64,000 bases of DNA from Cryobacterium sp. HLT2-28 (GTDB lineage: Bacteria > Actinomycetota > Actinomycetes > Actinomycetales > Microbacteriaceae), in the NCBI RefSeq assembly GCF_004402495.1, contig NZ_SOFH01000022.1:62001-126000 (forward strand), read 5' to 3'. The notes under the pieces are model-generated. The model was not told the DNA's origin and made no database searches. It saw nothing but the letters and a program-made list of their open reading frames with translations. This document shows, one piece after another, positions 25,280 through 34,237 of the stretch. Position numbers and translations under genes: made by a program. Each line of letters begins with the position of its first letter. The stretch's first letter is position 1.

Positions 25280-27159
25280 TAGGCCGTCCAGACTTCGATG
25301 CCCTTGCTCTTTGCGAGCTGGGCCAGGTTGGTCTTGAGTTCGTCGTCGCCGTGGAAGGCGTCTTCAAGGATGATGATGCGCGTCGGCGATTCATTGACGA
25401 AGTCCCGGAGTTGGTCCAGCGTCGGCTTGACGTGCTCGTTTAGGTAGGCGAGCACGCCAACGTCACCGTCCGGGTCACGAACGATCCTGACTTCGAGGCC
25501 AGCCACCTCCGCAGCGGAGACTGCTTCGGTCAGGGAATAGCCCTGTTTAAGAAGTATCTCCGTAAGCAGTACGTCTGCGGTCGCGTCGTCAGTAGCACTG
25601 TCGCGGAGGCTCAGCAGATGGTGCTGCAGTGCGTTCTCCTCTACGTCGCTGGAGACTTTCCACTTCGAGAAATTCGTATCGGCGAGCTTGAATGCCCGGA
25701 ATCCTAGGTCGAGTGGAGCGTCCGGCGTATCAAGCTGGTCGCCAGACTCGGCAAGGATCGTCTCACCGGCCAGCACGATTCGTCGGCGAGAGATATCAGC
25801 AATTGTATTGAAGCCTGCTTCTCTCGCTTCCGACTTGTCGGGCGTTGGCTCCGGTAGCTGAGTCATGATGAACCGACGCCTCCCACCGTCTTCAGCGTTC
25901 AGTTGCATTACAGCGTGAGCTGTGGTGGAACTGCCCGCAAAGAAATCCAACACAATCGCGTCTGGACCAACGGATGCCAGCTGCAGAATGTATTTCAAGA
26001 GTTTGACTGGCTTCGGGGTATCGAAAACGTCCTCAGGCATGAGTCTCATCAACTCGTACTTGGCTTGTCTGTTGTGCCCAGTCCGGTCGAGGTCAATCCA
26101 TAAGCTGGATGGTGGCAGCCCTTTCGTGTCCCAAAGGTAGGTTCGCCGCCGAATGCTCTTGCCATCGGGTGTAAAACGTATCTCGCCAGAAGCAATCTTC
26201 TCTTGCATGGCCTCTTTCGACCATCGCCATCCATTCTTCGGAGGATCAATTCCGATGCCCTGGGGAGAGGTGAGGATGTAGGTCAGGTTCTCTCGATAAT
26301 TGGGTGAGTTGAGAGGGTTGCCATCAAAATACGGGCCTCTGGGATCAGCGTCCGGGTTCTTGAAGTGCCCCTGCTTATTTTCGTCCGAGATCCTTGCGGG
26401 AACCCACTGGCTACTTCTGGCATAGATGAGGGTGTGATTGTGGTCTAGAGAGAACCGCTTGGCGTCATTGTTACTATTATCTTTTGAGCGCCAAATCGCG
26501 TCCGCGATGAAGTTATTCTCACCGAAGATTTCATCACACAGACGACGAAGGTTTGCCACTTCATTGTCGTCAATCGAGATGAATATCACACCATCGTCAG
26601 TCATCAAGTTGCGCGCGAGTTTGAGCCGCGGGTACATCATGTTGAGCCAGTTCGAGTGGTATCGCCCCTCGGCCTCGCTATTCGTCGAGACCTTCTTTCC
26701 CTCCTCGTTGACCTGGCGGGTCCATTCGAGGTAGGTGTCCAGTCCCTCCTTGAAATTGTCCGGGTAGACGAAGTCCTTGCCCGTGTTGTACGGCGGATCG
26801 ATATAGATCAGTTTGACCTTGTTGTGATAGTGCTTCTGCAGCACTTTCAGCACTTCGAGGTTGTCGCCCTCGATGAAGATGTTCTGCGTCGTTTCCCAGT
26901 CTTTCGAGTTCTCGAAGTCGGGATTCAGAGTCGCTGTCGTAGGCTCCTGCGCAGCACGAAGGGCGCGCTTCTTGCCGGGCCAGAACAGACCGAATCGCTC
27001 GCTGCTGTCAGCGACGTCCGACCCGAGCAACTCCTTGAGCTTCTCCACATCAAGTTTGCCGTCGGCAATGGCCTCGGGGATCAGATCGGCAAGTTGCGCT
27101 GCCAGTTCGGTCTGAAAGTTCGGGGTGGCAGATGCCGTTTCGTAGATATCGTGAGTCAT
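25279..27159 (-). CDS. mod: Type III DNA adenine methyltransferase subunit Mod
   Basis: The 626-aa protein is a beta-class N6-adenine or N4-cytosine methyltransferase. The catalytic DPPYNTGKDF is at about 121-130, preceded by the FIEGDNLEVLKVL segment. The SAM-binding LDFFAGSSTTAHAV comes after the central target-recognition region, the beta order. It provides recognition and methylation for the Res partner. I chose the ATG at 27159 because AAAGAG lies nine bases upstream and MTHDIYETAS is a natural N-terminus. An ATG at 27237 would add 26 unusual residues and overlap the helicase gene. It is separated from the helicase stop by 59 bases and coupled to res. The specificity site is not predictable by eye. 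Confidence 0.95.
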   Translation of the reverse strand: MTHDIYETASATPNFQTELAAQLADLIPEAIADGKLDVEKLKELLGSDVADSSERFGLFWPGKKRALRAAQEPTTATLNPDFENSKDWETTQNIFIEGDNLEVLKVLQKHYHNKVKLIYIDPPYNTGKDFVYPDNFKEGLDTYLEWTRQVNEEGKKVSTNSEAEGRYHSNWLNMMYPRLKLARNLMTDDGVIFISIDDNEVANLRRLCDEIFGENNFIADAIWRSKDNSNNDAKRFSLDHNHTLIYARSSQWVPARISDENKQGHFKNPDADPRGPYFDGNPLNSPNYRENLTYILTSPQGIGIDPPKNGWRWSKEAMQEKIASGEIRFTPDGKSIRRRTYLWDTKGLPPSSLWIDLDRTGHNRQAKYELMRLMPEDVFDTPKPVKLLKYILQLASVGPDAIVLDFFAGSSTTAHAVMQLNAEDGGRRRFIMTQLPEPTPDKSEAREAGFNTIADISRRRIVLAGETILAESGDQLDTPDAPLDLGFRAFKLADTNFSKWKVSSDVEENALQHHLLSLRDSATDDATADVLLTEILLKQGYSLTEAVSAAEVAGLEVRIVRDPDGDVGVLAYLNEHVKPTLDQLRDFVNESPTRIIILEDAFHGDDELKTNLAQLAKSKGIEVWTA

Positions 27160-27218
27160 TCGGTGAATCTCTTTCGTAGTATCAACAATTTGCATCGGGC
27201 TTCTGAATGGCCCGTCGT

Positions 27219-30131
27219 CTATGCGGCAATCCGCCATCGGATCGTAAACAAGTGCTCAGTGTTCTGCGTGCCCTGAAGTGACTGCTCGATGAGATCCAGG
27301 AATTTGTCTGCTTCGGCGCGGAGTTGTTGGCGAGTCCCTCGGAAGTTCTCGTCCGCATCCTCAGCGCGCTGCTCCCACTTACGGGCTTCTTTCTTCAAGC
27401 GAAGCTGCTCCATCGGGTCGTCGGCCTGGCGGGCAAGCTTGCGCGCTTCCTTCTCCTTGGCCCGGTAGTCCCGGATCGCACCCTCGTGCTCAGCCTTGCG
27501 GTCCTGTTGATTGCGGTAAATCAGTTCCTCTTGCTGGTCGTAGTAACGAGAGTTGCGGCCTTGAACTTCCTTCCCCAACTCGCTGCGTCGGGCGGTGAGC
27601 TGAGGCGTGAATCGAGCCTCGTCAATTGCCACCGCCTGCTCACCGATACTGGTGCACGCCAGGTCGAGTATGTCAGCGGCATACTCGTCGTCCAGCCACC
27701 CGCCATCGTCAGTCAGCCCACCCGCCAGGATGTACGACTCGGAGACATCTTCGTCGCGGGCCTTCATGCTGAACGTGACGAGGTTAACCGTCAGCTCACC
27801 GCTGGAGCCTTCCAACGCCTTGACAGCGCTGCTCGCGCGCTCAGACGCGCTCAACGAAAAGGTCAGTTCCCGAGGAGGGGTGTACTGGGACTTCGAAGTG
27901 TCGACGACATGCTGGGCCAGCGCGCTCGAGTATCGGTACTGGTGTGCGTTCTCCAGCGGCCGCGACTTGAAGAAGTATCGCCCGGTCGGTGCATCGTTGA
28001 TCGGTGACTCGTGAAGCACGAAGTTTCGCCCGTCACCCTCAAAGGTCGCAAGAGAGTGGAGCCCGTGCCTGGTCACCGCTAGCAGCAGGCGCTCAAACTT
28101 GTTGAGGACCTCGCCTGACTGCGCGTCATATGCCTTGAGACGGTCTTGGACGTGGGGATCAAGGTTGTCAAATACCTTCGCCTTGGCAGTTGCCATCTCC
28201 CGGGAGATTTCAGATGCATACCGCCCTTCGAGCTCCTTGAACGCGATATTGAGATCATCGGCCGTCCGACAGCGAGTCAGGATCTCGCCGATCATCTTCT
28301 CGAAGTCGAGCCCGTCCTCGATCGCACCCAAAACCTCATCACTGGCACCAAAGACGCTCTCGAAGAGGTGGAACTTGTTCGCTAGCAGTTCGAGAATGCG
28401 CTGCTCTGCAATGTTGCCTTTGTTGGAGAAGTTGACGACCACGACGTTGTGCTTCTGTCCGAATCGATGCACCCGTCCGATGCGCTGCTCAACTCGCTGC
28501 GGGTTCCACGGCAGATCATAATTGACCAGCATCGAGCAGAACTGCAGGTTGATGCCCTCGGCGGCTGCCTCAGTCGCGATCATGATCTTGCCTTCGGCAC
28601 GGAAGTAGTCCACTAACGCCTTGCGCCGATCGGCGGAGACAATGCCCGTGATCAAGTCTCCGTCCTTGTTGGCCCTGAGCCATGCCTGGTAGATCGACGT
28701 CTGCTCCGGCGAGTTGTTCGAGCCGTTGAAGAGCACAACACCCTCGCCACGGCCTGAATCCTTCAGAGTGCGGGCAATGTACTCTTGCGTTTTGGTCGAG
28801 TCGGTGAAGATGATCGCTTTCTCCGGTGCCCCCAGCTCATGGAGACGTTCAAACCCCAGGTCGATCGCCTCGCCAAGCTTGACCGCCTTCTGATTGACAG
28901 TGATCGACCGTGCAAGTTCGGCGTACTCACGTAGTTCCCCGACCTCGGCCTGCATTTCCCGCGCAAGCGTCTCGTCCAGCGAACCCTCCCCGAGCGCCGA
29001 GAAGCCTGCCGTGGTTTGAATGGTGGCCTCGATCTCCTCAGCCTCTTCCAGCTCTTCGCCGGTGATTTCGTCATCGACCACGAAGTCAGCAGCGACTAGT
29101 CCACCGCGGTTGTCTCGACGCTGGCCGGCCGCCACTTCGCTCGCGAGGCGGTTCGCAATATTCTCGAGCGTGCTCGCCACGGCGTACGTCGAAGATCCCA
29201 GTCGCTTGCGGATTATGAGCGCTGACAGGTGACGCTGGGATCCAGCGAAGGCGAACAGCTCGTCGCGCTGTAGGTAGTCGTTGACGAGGTCGTACAGCTT
29301 CACTTCGTTGGGGGAGGGCGTGAACTCCACCGTCAGCGGTAGACGCTTGGTGAAGTGGATGTACTTGTCTGCATCCCGGCGCAGCGTTCGTTTCGAAATC
29401 GTTGCGACTCGCTCGACCAAGTCGTCGTCACCATTCAGATCACGGTTTTTGACGTACCGCTCCCGGAACGCTTCGAGCGAGTAGAAATAGCTCGGATCAA
29501 ACACGGACACCAGTCCGTAGAGCTCCTCCAGCTTGTTCTGCAGCGGGGTGGCTGTCAGCAGAACCGTCTTGTGTGCGCTGCCGACGACATGGGCGACGGC
29601 CTCGGCAGCCTTCGTCTTACCCGTCCAATAGTTACGTAGGCGGTGGGCCTCATCGGCAACGACGAGATCCCATGCTTTTAGCAACGACTGCTCGTGCCGC
29701 AATACGAACTCGTACGAGCAGATCAGTACCTGCGATGAGTGCGAACCGGACTGTGCCAGAACCGCATCCATCGTCTTTCGATCAAGGATCGAGGACGGGA
29801 TCAGGAACTTCTCGTGCAGCTCCTGTTGCCATTGCTGGCGAAGACTCGATGGAGTGATGATGAGGATACTGCGCCGCCGCTCAGCCCAATACTGCGAGAT
29901 GACTATGCCCGCCTCGATTGTCTTCCCGAGGCCGACCTCGTCGGCAAGGATCACACCCGGCAGAAAGGGTGTCTGAAGCGCGAAGAGTGCCGCATCGATC
30001 TGGTGAGGCTTCGGCTCGACTTGAGCGTCGAACAAAAGGCCGGCGAGCTTGCCCACGTGATCGTTGGCGTAGCTGCGCTGCAATTCATGCGCGTAATACT
30101 TCGCCTGGTAATTGGTGAGTGGATACGTCAC
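27219..30131 (-). CDS. SNF2/RapA-like helicase, first gene of the restriction operon
   Basis: The 970-aa superfamily 2 ATPase has a Q-motif region KPHQIDAALFAL (41-52), Walker A LADEVGLGKTIEAG (62-75) and DEAH in VVADEAHRLRN (158-167). Motifs V-VI are in GINLQFCSMLVNYDLPW and VEQRIGRVHRFGQ (about 530-565). The last 100 residues are a highly charged coiled coil. SNF2-like enzymes translocate on duplex DNA and displace proteins. Similar helicases act in DISARM and other phage-defence loci. The GTG start lacks a strong ribosome site. As first gene of a four-gene unit with Mod, Res and the RloC-like ATPase, it probably assists detection or remodelling of invading DNA; this role is inference. Confidence 0.9.
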   Translation of the reverse strand: MTYPLTNYQAKYYAHELQRSYANDHVGKLAGLLFDAQVEPKPHQIDAALFALQTPFLPGVILADEVGLGKTIEAGIVISQYWAERRRSILIITPSSLRQQWQQELHEKFLIPSSILDRKTMDAVLAQSGSHSSQVLICSYEFVLRHEQSLLKAWDLVVADEAHRLRNYWTGKTKAAEAVAHVVGSAHKTVLLTATPLQNKLEELYGLVSVFDPSYFYSLEAFRERYVKNRDLNGDDDLVERVATISKRTLRRDADKYIHFTKRLPLTVEFTPSPNEVKLYDLVNDYLQRDELFAFAGSQRHLSALIIRKRLGSSTYAVASTLENIANRLASEVAAGQRRDNRGGLVAADFVVDDEITGEELEEAEEIEATIQTTAGFSALGEGSLDETLAREMQAEVGELREYAELARSITVNQKAVKLGEAIDLGFERLHELGAPEKAIIFTDSTKTQEYIARTLKDSGRGEGVVLFNGSNNSPEQTSIYQAWLRANKDGDLITGIVSADRRKALVDYFRAEGKIMIATEAAAEGINLQFCSMLVNYDLPWNPQRVEQRIGRVHRFGQKHNVVVVNFSNKGNIAEQRILELLANKFHLFESVFGASDEVLGAIEDGLDFEKMIGEILTRCRTADDLNIAFKELEGRYASEISREMATAKAKVFDNLDPHVQDRLKAYDAQSGEVLNKFERLLLAVTRHGLHSLATFEGDGRNFVLHESPINDAPTGRYFFKSRPLENAHQYRYSSALAQHVVDTSKSQYTPPRELTFSLSASERASSAVKALEGSSGELTVNLVTFSMKARDEDVSESYILAGGLTDDGGWLDDEYAADILDLACTSIGEQAVAIDEARFTPQLTARRSELGKEVQGRNSRYYDQQEELIYRNQQDRKAEHEGAIRDYRAKEKEARKLARQADDPMEQLRLKKEARKWEQRAEDADENFRGTRQQLRAEADKFLDLIEQSLQGTQNTEHLFTIRWRIAA

Positions 30132-30589
30132 AGTGAAGGGCCATCCGTCATCGGATCAAGAATCCAGGTGCTGGAAGAAAACGAGTGCCCCACGATCGGC
30201 AAGTAGATTCGACAGCGCGCATCCATTCACCCTCCCCCTTGTCCACACAAATGCATGCGCGTCCTATTCCCCACGCCTGATCAAACAATACTGGCGGATT
30301 GCCACATGAGGCTTCTTGCTCTGACTGTCTGCGCGCGTGGGTTCGCTTGCAGGTGGGCGTTTTCGCAAGGCTGAGCCTCAGATCGACAACATGTTCTAGG
30401 TCTGGAGACCCGCCGTGGACCTGCGGAGAAGCGGCGGTTCTGGGGGTATATCGACCATTCGGAACGAGGGGAAACGGTCCAGTCCAGCGGTAACCTCTGG
30501 GGAGTCAGCAATCAGTCGGACGGAGCGGGTTCCCGCGTTCCCGGCCCGCACTGCATCTACAACATCGCCGAAGATTCAGGCAAGGATTA
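30132..30589. other. Divergent intergenic region between helicase operon and NERD gene
   Basis: These 458 bases separate two divergent transcription units and must hold the promoter of the restriction operon. It is AT-richer near 30240-30310. I see no confident -10/-35 pair, no long repeat and no RNA gene. Short frames on either strand lack ribosome sites. Confidence 0.5.
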
Positions 30590-31630
30590 ATGCCTGCTTT
30601 GCGGCGATCCGAGCGAATGGAAGTAGTCATGGAATCCCAGGGGGGAGGGAACCAGGCAGCAGACCAGACGGCAGTAGACCAGACAGTGGCGCGCCCGCAC
30701 ACGCCCGGAGCCGGGCGTAGAGCGGCGCCCCGGGTCATCCGGGACCTCCGGGGCAACGTCCCCGGGCAGGGCCTCATGATCGAGGTGCTCCGCCGCCAAG
30801 CGGAATCCGGAGAGATCGTCCCCGAGACCGGCGCCGTGCTCTTGACAGACGCCGCTGTGCCGTGGCGGATCGGCGCGCTCGGGGAGATCCAGGTTGGCGC
30901 GCACCTCGCGCAGCTCGGCCCGGAATGGTCCGTTCTGCACTCCGTTCCCGTCGGGAAGGGCGAGAGCGACATCGACCACGTCGTCATCAGCCAAGCCGGG
31001 GTGTTCACCATCAATACGAAACGGCACGCGGGCCAGAAAATCTGGGTCGCCGGGCGCGGGTTCATGGTCGGCAATCATAAGCAGCCGTACATTCGGAAGG
31101 CCAGCCAGGAAGCGAAACGTGCGGAGAAGATGCTCTCCCTGGCGACCGGGATGACGGTCCCCGTCTGCGGTGTCATCGCTCTCGTCGACCCGGCCAGCAT
31201 CACCCGGAAGGCCCCGCCCGAAGGCGACGGTGTCGAACTGCGCATCATCGACTCCCGCGACCTCTGCGCCACCGTCAGCGGCCGCCCCATCTTCAGCGTC
31301 GAACAGGTCGCCGCCATCGTCGCCGCGGCAGCGCAACCCGGGACCTGGCACGCGGGCCCACACTCCATCGAGGAACCCGCCGAGATCGCCGAAGCATTCC
31401 ACGCGCTAAGCGACCGCGTCGTGGACGAGGCGACGCCACCCGTCATCCTGCGCCCGCGCACCACGGCCTCCCCGGCAACCACGCGCACCCGTCAGCCAAC
31501 GGCGGTGAAGCCCCGCGCCGCCCGGCCCAGCAAGAGAGCCCAGAAAGCGAAGGAGAAGCGCCAGGCCGAGATCATCAAGCTCGTCGCCATCTGCGTCGGG
31601 CTGACCATTTGGTACGTCAGCACCCGCTAG
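30590..31630 (+). CDS. NERD-domain protein with C-terminal membrane anchor
   Basis: The 346-aa protein carries a NERD (nuclease-related) domain at about residues 90-220: WRIGALGEIQVGAHLAQLG, then SDIDHVVISQAGVFTINTK. These give the E, D and T/N-x-K residues of the restriction-endonuclease-like fold. The catalytic Q/E-x-K is here N-T-K, so nuclease activity is uncertain. A Pro/Arg/Ala-rich linker leads to a lysine-rich stretch and a single C-terminal hydrophobic helix (IIKLVAICVGLTIWYVS). The ATG at 30590 has AAGGA close upstream; ATG 30629 with GGAAG is an alternative start. It is divergent from the restriction operon. Confidence 0.85.
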   Translation: MPALRRSERMEVVMESQGGGNQAADQTAVDQTVARPHTPGAGRRAAPRVIRDLRGNVPGQGLMIEVLRRQAESGEIVPETGAVLLTDAAVPWRIGALGEIQVGAHLAQLGPEWSVLHSVPVGKGESDIDHVVISQAGVFTINTKRHAGQKIWVAGRGFMVGNHKQPYIRKASQEAKRAEKMLSLATGMTVPVCGVIALVDPASITRKAPPEGDGVELRIIDSRDLCATVSGRPIFSVEQVAAIVAAAAQPGTWHAGPHSIEEPAEIAEAFHALSDRVVDEATPPVILRPRTTASPATTRTRQPTAVKPRAARPSKRAQKAKEKRQAEIIKLVAICVGLTIWYVSTR

Positions 31631-31861
31631 CCGCAGGTTGGCATGTCGAGTGTACGGCGCGCCCTGGCAGAGGACACCCTCGAGCACGAATCGAAGGCGT
31701 CCTAGACGCCTTGCCCGGCCACACAGGCATTCATCACGCCGAGAGTCTTTCGTTCCAGGCCGTGAGCTGCGCCTCCCAGTCGTCGACGCTGGATCGTAGG
31801 TAGCGGACGGACTTCTTTGTGAGAGTAACGAAGGCCGGGCCTTCCCCGAGGCCAACTAGGG

Positions 31862-32410
31862 ATGTTTGCATGGGTTGTCGGCCGTCCGATTGGCAGTCTT
31901 GATCTATCCCTCCCCGCCGCGTTGCCCACCGATGTACTCGAGGACGATGTCAGAGATGCCTATAACGGCCTAATGACACACGTTGCCCAAGCCGTTGAAG
32001 GGCATGATTGGCCCGAATTGCACCGAACTGCGGTCCTTTGGCGGCTGGCGGGAATCGCAGAAGGTCTCCAAGAGTCCAAGAGCCTTCACACTTCCATGGA
32101 CATATTGGTCCGATCTCTCTCCGCGACCATGCCCGTCGGCCTCTACAACAGGATTTCGAGAGGCACATGGCTCAGCGATTTTGTAGAGGATCGCAATGGG
32201 TTCACTCACGTAAGGCCAGACGACACTGGACGACGCGCGTTCCAAGCCAGCCTGGTGAGGCATGCATCGGCAGCCGAGATCGTGGACTATCTGCGGGTCG
32301 CCACGTACTTCGCTGCGGGGGCCATCAACACCAGTATTCGCCGCGTCGACAGTAGCAAAGCTCGGAGTTGGATGGACCGGATCGACGACGATTATTCTTG
32401 GGTGACGTAG
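31862..32410 (+). CDS. Small HEPN-motif protein, candidate RNase
   Basis: The 182-aa helical protein has EDRNGFTHVRP near residue 115. The RNGFTH string fits the R-N-x3-H active-site signature of HEPN ribonucleases (R-x4-6-H with a polar residue after Arg). The family is otherwise unknown to me. It has no partner antitoxin of the MNT type next to it, so it is not a standard HEPN/MNT pair. The frame is open only from about 31829, so the ATG at 31862 gives a complete short protein; the ribosome site is weak. Location in a defence-rich element supports an abortive-type RNase, but this is inference from one motif. Confidence 0.6.
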   Translation: MFAWVVGRPIGSLDLSLPAALPTDVLEDDVRDAYNGLMTHVAQAVEGHDWPELHRTAVLWRLAGIAEGLQESKSLHTSMDILVRSLSATMPVGLYNRISRGTWLSDFVEDRNGFTHVRPDDTGRRAFQASLVRHASAAEIVDYLRVATYFAAGAINTSIRRVDSSKARSWMDRIDDDYSWVT

Positions 32411-32822
32411 GCCCAGATTCGCCCGCGGAGGTTCTCGAGTCGACTTGAAGAATGGCAGTTTCGTCCCTTGTCAAAGCGGCAAGAAGGTTGTGCGCGGCCA
32501 TGCAGATGCCAAGCATCGATTTCTGTCGCCTCGTCACAAAATTGGCTTGCAGGTTCGTACAGGGTCCCTGCCGATGCCAGCATCGGAATTCCCCGTGCTG
32601 GGAAGTCGAGAGCCGGCCTCTCCAAAATCGCCGACTGTCGAGAGCCAGGCTTCGGTGCCAAGCAACTCAACAGGCTCGTCGTCGTCCGGTCCGTGGCCTG
32701 GTAGCCGAGAAATGTGAGCGTCCATGAAAGCAGGGTACCCGTGAGCCGGGCTCGGTGTTCGTGGGGCTGGCTGGCATGAGACGAAGCATGTTCGTTGCAT
32801 CCGATGCGAACGGCGCTCTTCC
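32411..32822. other. 412 bp without a supportable gene
   Basis: Frames on both strands run through here (for example a minus-strand frame ending near 32534 with DDDEPVELLGTEAWLS), but none has a ribosome site, a family match or a consistent end. The stretch may be a frameshifted former gene upstream of the HEPN-type gene. I see no repeats or RNA genes. Confidence 0.4.
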
Positions 32823-33413
32823 TCACTTCTCCCACCACCAGTACTTCAGGGCGCCAACCTCGTCGGCCCGGTGTTTCGGGAGTGTCCCTTGTCGCATCCT
32901 GCTCCGCACGCGAGTGGCCCACCCAGCGGCGAGTCGTTCTTCCTCCTCGTCGCTCGTCACGATCGGAGCGCGACCGACATGTTCGACAACTCGGTTGTAC
33001 CGCTCGATCTGCGCATCCCATTGGTTGCTATGCGGGTCCAACTCGAAACTGGGAATACATAGCAGGCGTTCTCGCTGATAAGTGCATAGCGTGTCCCATG
33101 CGCCTCGGCGGTAGTCAACCCATTCCGCCAGCCTGTTTTCTTCCCGCGCGGCCTGGTCTCGGGGCGGGTACGCCTGTTTGTGAGGCGCACGCCTGTATCG
33201 GAGATTGAAATCGTCGAGCTTGGCGACGTTGACGATCCACTTGCGGACCTTCAGGGGTGCGTGCACATCGTCGACGTGTCCGGTCCTCATGTACCGCATC
33301 TCTGCGCGATAGAAGTCGAGCGAGCGCCGGTCGTCCTCGGAGAGATCAGAGTCTGGTGACTTGTCCAGTCTTTCATAGCGGTCGAGCAACGCCTGGTAAG
33401 TCTTGATATCCAC
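32823..33413 (-). CDS. Hypothetical protein with helicase-associated-type repeats, 196 aa
   Basis: The GTG start at 33413 is set by AAGGAG six bases upstream. The protein has a charged helical N-terminus (LLDRYERLDKSPDSDLSEDD), then RLAEWVDYRRGAWDTLCTYQ with RLLCIPSFELDPHSNQWD. The spacing of W, R/Y and G in this region resembles the HA (helicase-associated) repeats of actinobacterial proteins. There is no helicase core. It ends YWWWEK. Function is unknown; DNA binding is a weak inference. Confidence 0.6.
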   Translation of the reverse strand: MDIKTYQALLDRYERLDKSPDSDLSEDDRRSLDFYRAEMRYMRTGHVDDVHAPLKVRKWIVNVAKLDDFNLRYRRAPHKQAYPPRDQAAREENRLAEWVDYRRGAWDTLCTYQRERLLCIPSFELDPHSNQWDAQIERYNRVVEHVGRAPIVTSDEEEERLAAGWATRVRSRMRQGTLPKHRADEVGALKYWWWEK

Positions 33414-33535
33414 GTGGGACTCCTTCGTGGCACACGGTGTGTGCCGTCGGAGGAGTCATGCGCGGAGGGTGAGTGAAACTTACCGGCGCGCGCAAAGAGA
33501 AAAATTCAGGGATCTGAAAGCTGTACCGTCCCTAC

Positions 33536-34237
33536 ATGAGCAACGTGTTGGCCTCGACAGAGCACCCCGGCCCAAGGGTCAGAATCGAATCCAGGGGAAG
33601 CGGCAGCCGTGGATTCAGCGTGGACGTACGCCAAGACACGCTGCCCCGTCCTGCCGAGGCTGATCGCGCCAACCTCTGGTGCATGTGCGATGAATGGGGC
33701 TACATCGAGCTCTACGCGGTTCTCGATGGGGTCAGCGCGTTAACGTTCTGGGACGGGCCGAGCACCCAGATCAGGCAGAAGGCTCACCCAGCCGTGCCCG
33801 AACACTTCCTCGCCTGGTGCCGACGAGTCCACATGAACTTGGTCACGTCCTACTGCCAAATCGCCAAAGCCCACCTGACCCTGCGATCTAGCGACAACGT
33901 CTTTGGGGCGGCGGCGGGTCATAGGAACCAGACCAGCTACCTAGTAGACAAATACCTGGAGGTCCTCGGTGAAGCCTGCCGATGGGGAGGCGTTAACAAA
34001 CTATTGGCGACCGGACCCGTCGCTGACCGAACCGACATCGCAAGCACAGCAGCCGTTGAGTTCATCTTCGAGACGACGGGTGAGGCGTCGGCCCGGTCTG
34101 CCGAAATCCTGCGGCTGTACCTCTCCCGAGTACTAGGCCGCGACGTTTCCCTCATCTGGCGCCGACACCGGGTTGACGGCGAGCCAGCACACATCACCAT
34201 CAAGAAAACCCGCGAACTGTGGACGGCTGAGCAATGA
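33536..34237 (+). CDS. Unknown protein opening a compact operon, 233 aa
   Basis: I do not recognise the family. It is a soluble protein with a Cys/Trp-rich segment NLWCMCDEWGYIELYAVLDG near residue 47 and long amphipathic helices after residue 100. Its TGA overlaps the ATG of the metallophosphoesterase gene by four bases (ATGA, 34234-34237), so the two are translated together. That coupling is the best clue: the protein is probably a partner or specificity subunit of the phosphoesterase. The start has only a weak ribosome site. Confidence 0.7.
   Translation: MSNVLASTEHPGPRVRIESRGSGSRGFSVDVRQDTLPRPAEADRANLWCMCDEWGYIELYAVLDGVSALTFWDGPSTQIRQKAHPAVPEHFLAWCRRVHMNLVTSYCQIAKAHLTLRSSDNVFGAAAGHRNQTSYLVDKYLEVLGEACRWGGVNKLLATGPVADRTDIASTAAVEFIFETTGEASARSAEILRLYLSRVLGRDVSLIWRRHRVDGEPAHITIKKTRELWTAEQ

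Noticed and set aside
19851-30131. DISARM or BREX locus
   Set aside because: There is a SNF2-like helicase and a methyltransferase, but no DrmA/DrmB or PglZ/BrxC-type proteins; Mod and Res are clear type III subunits.
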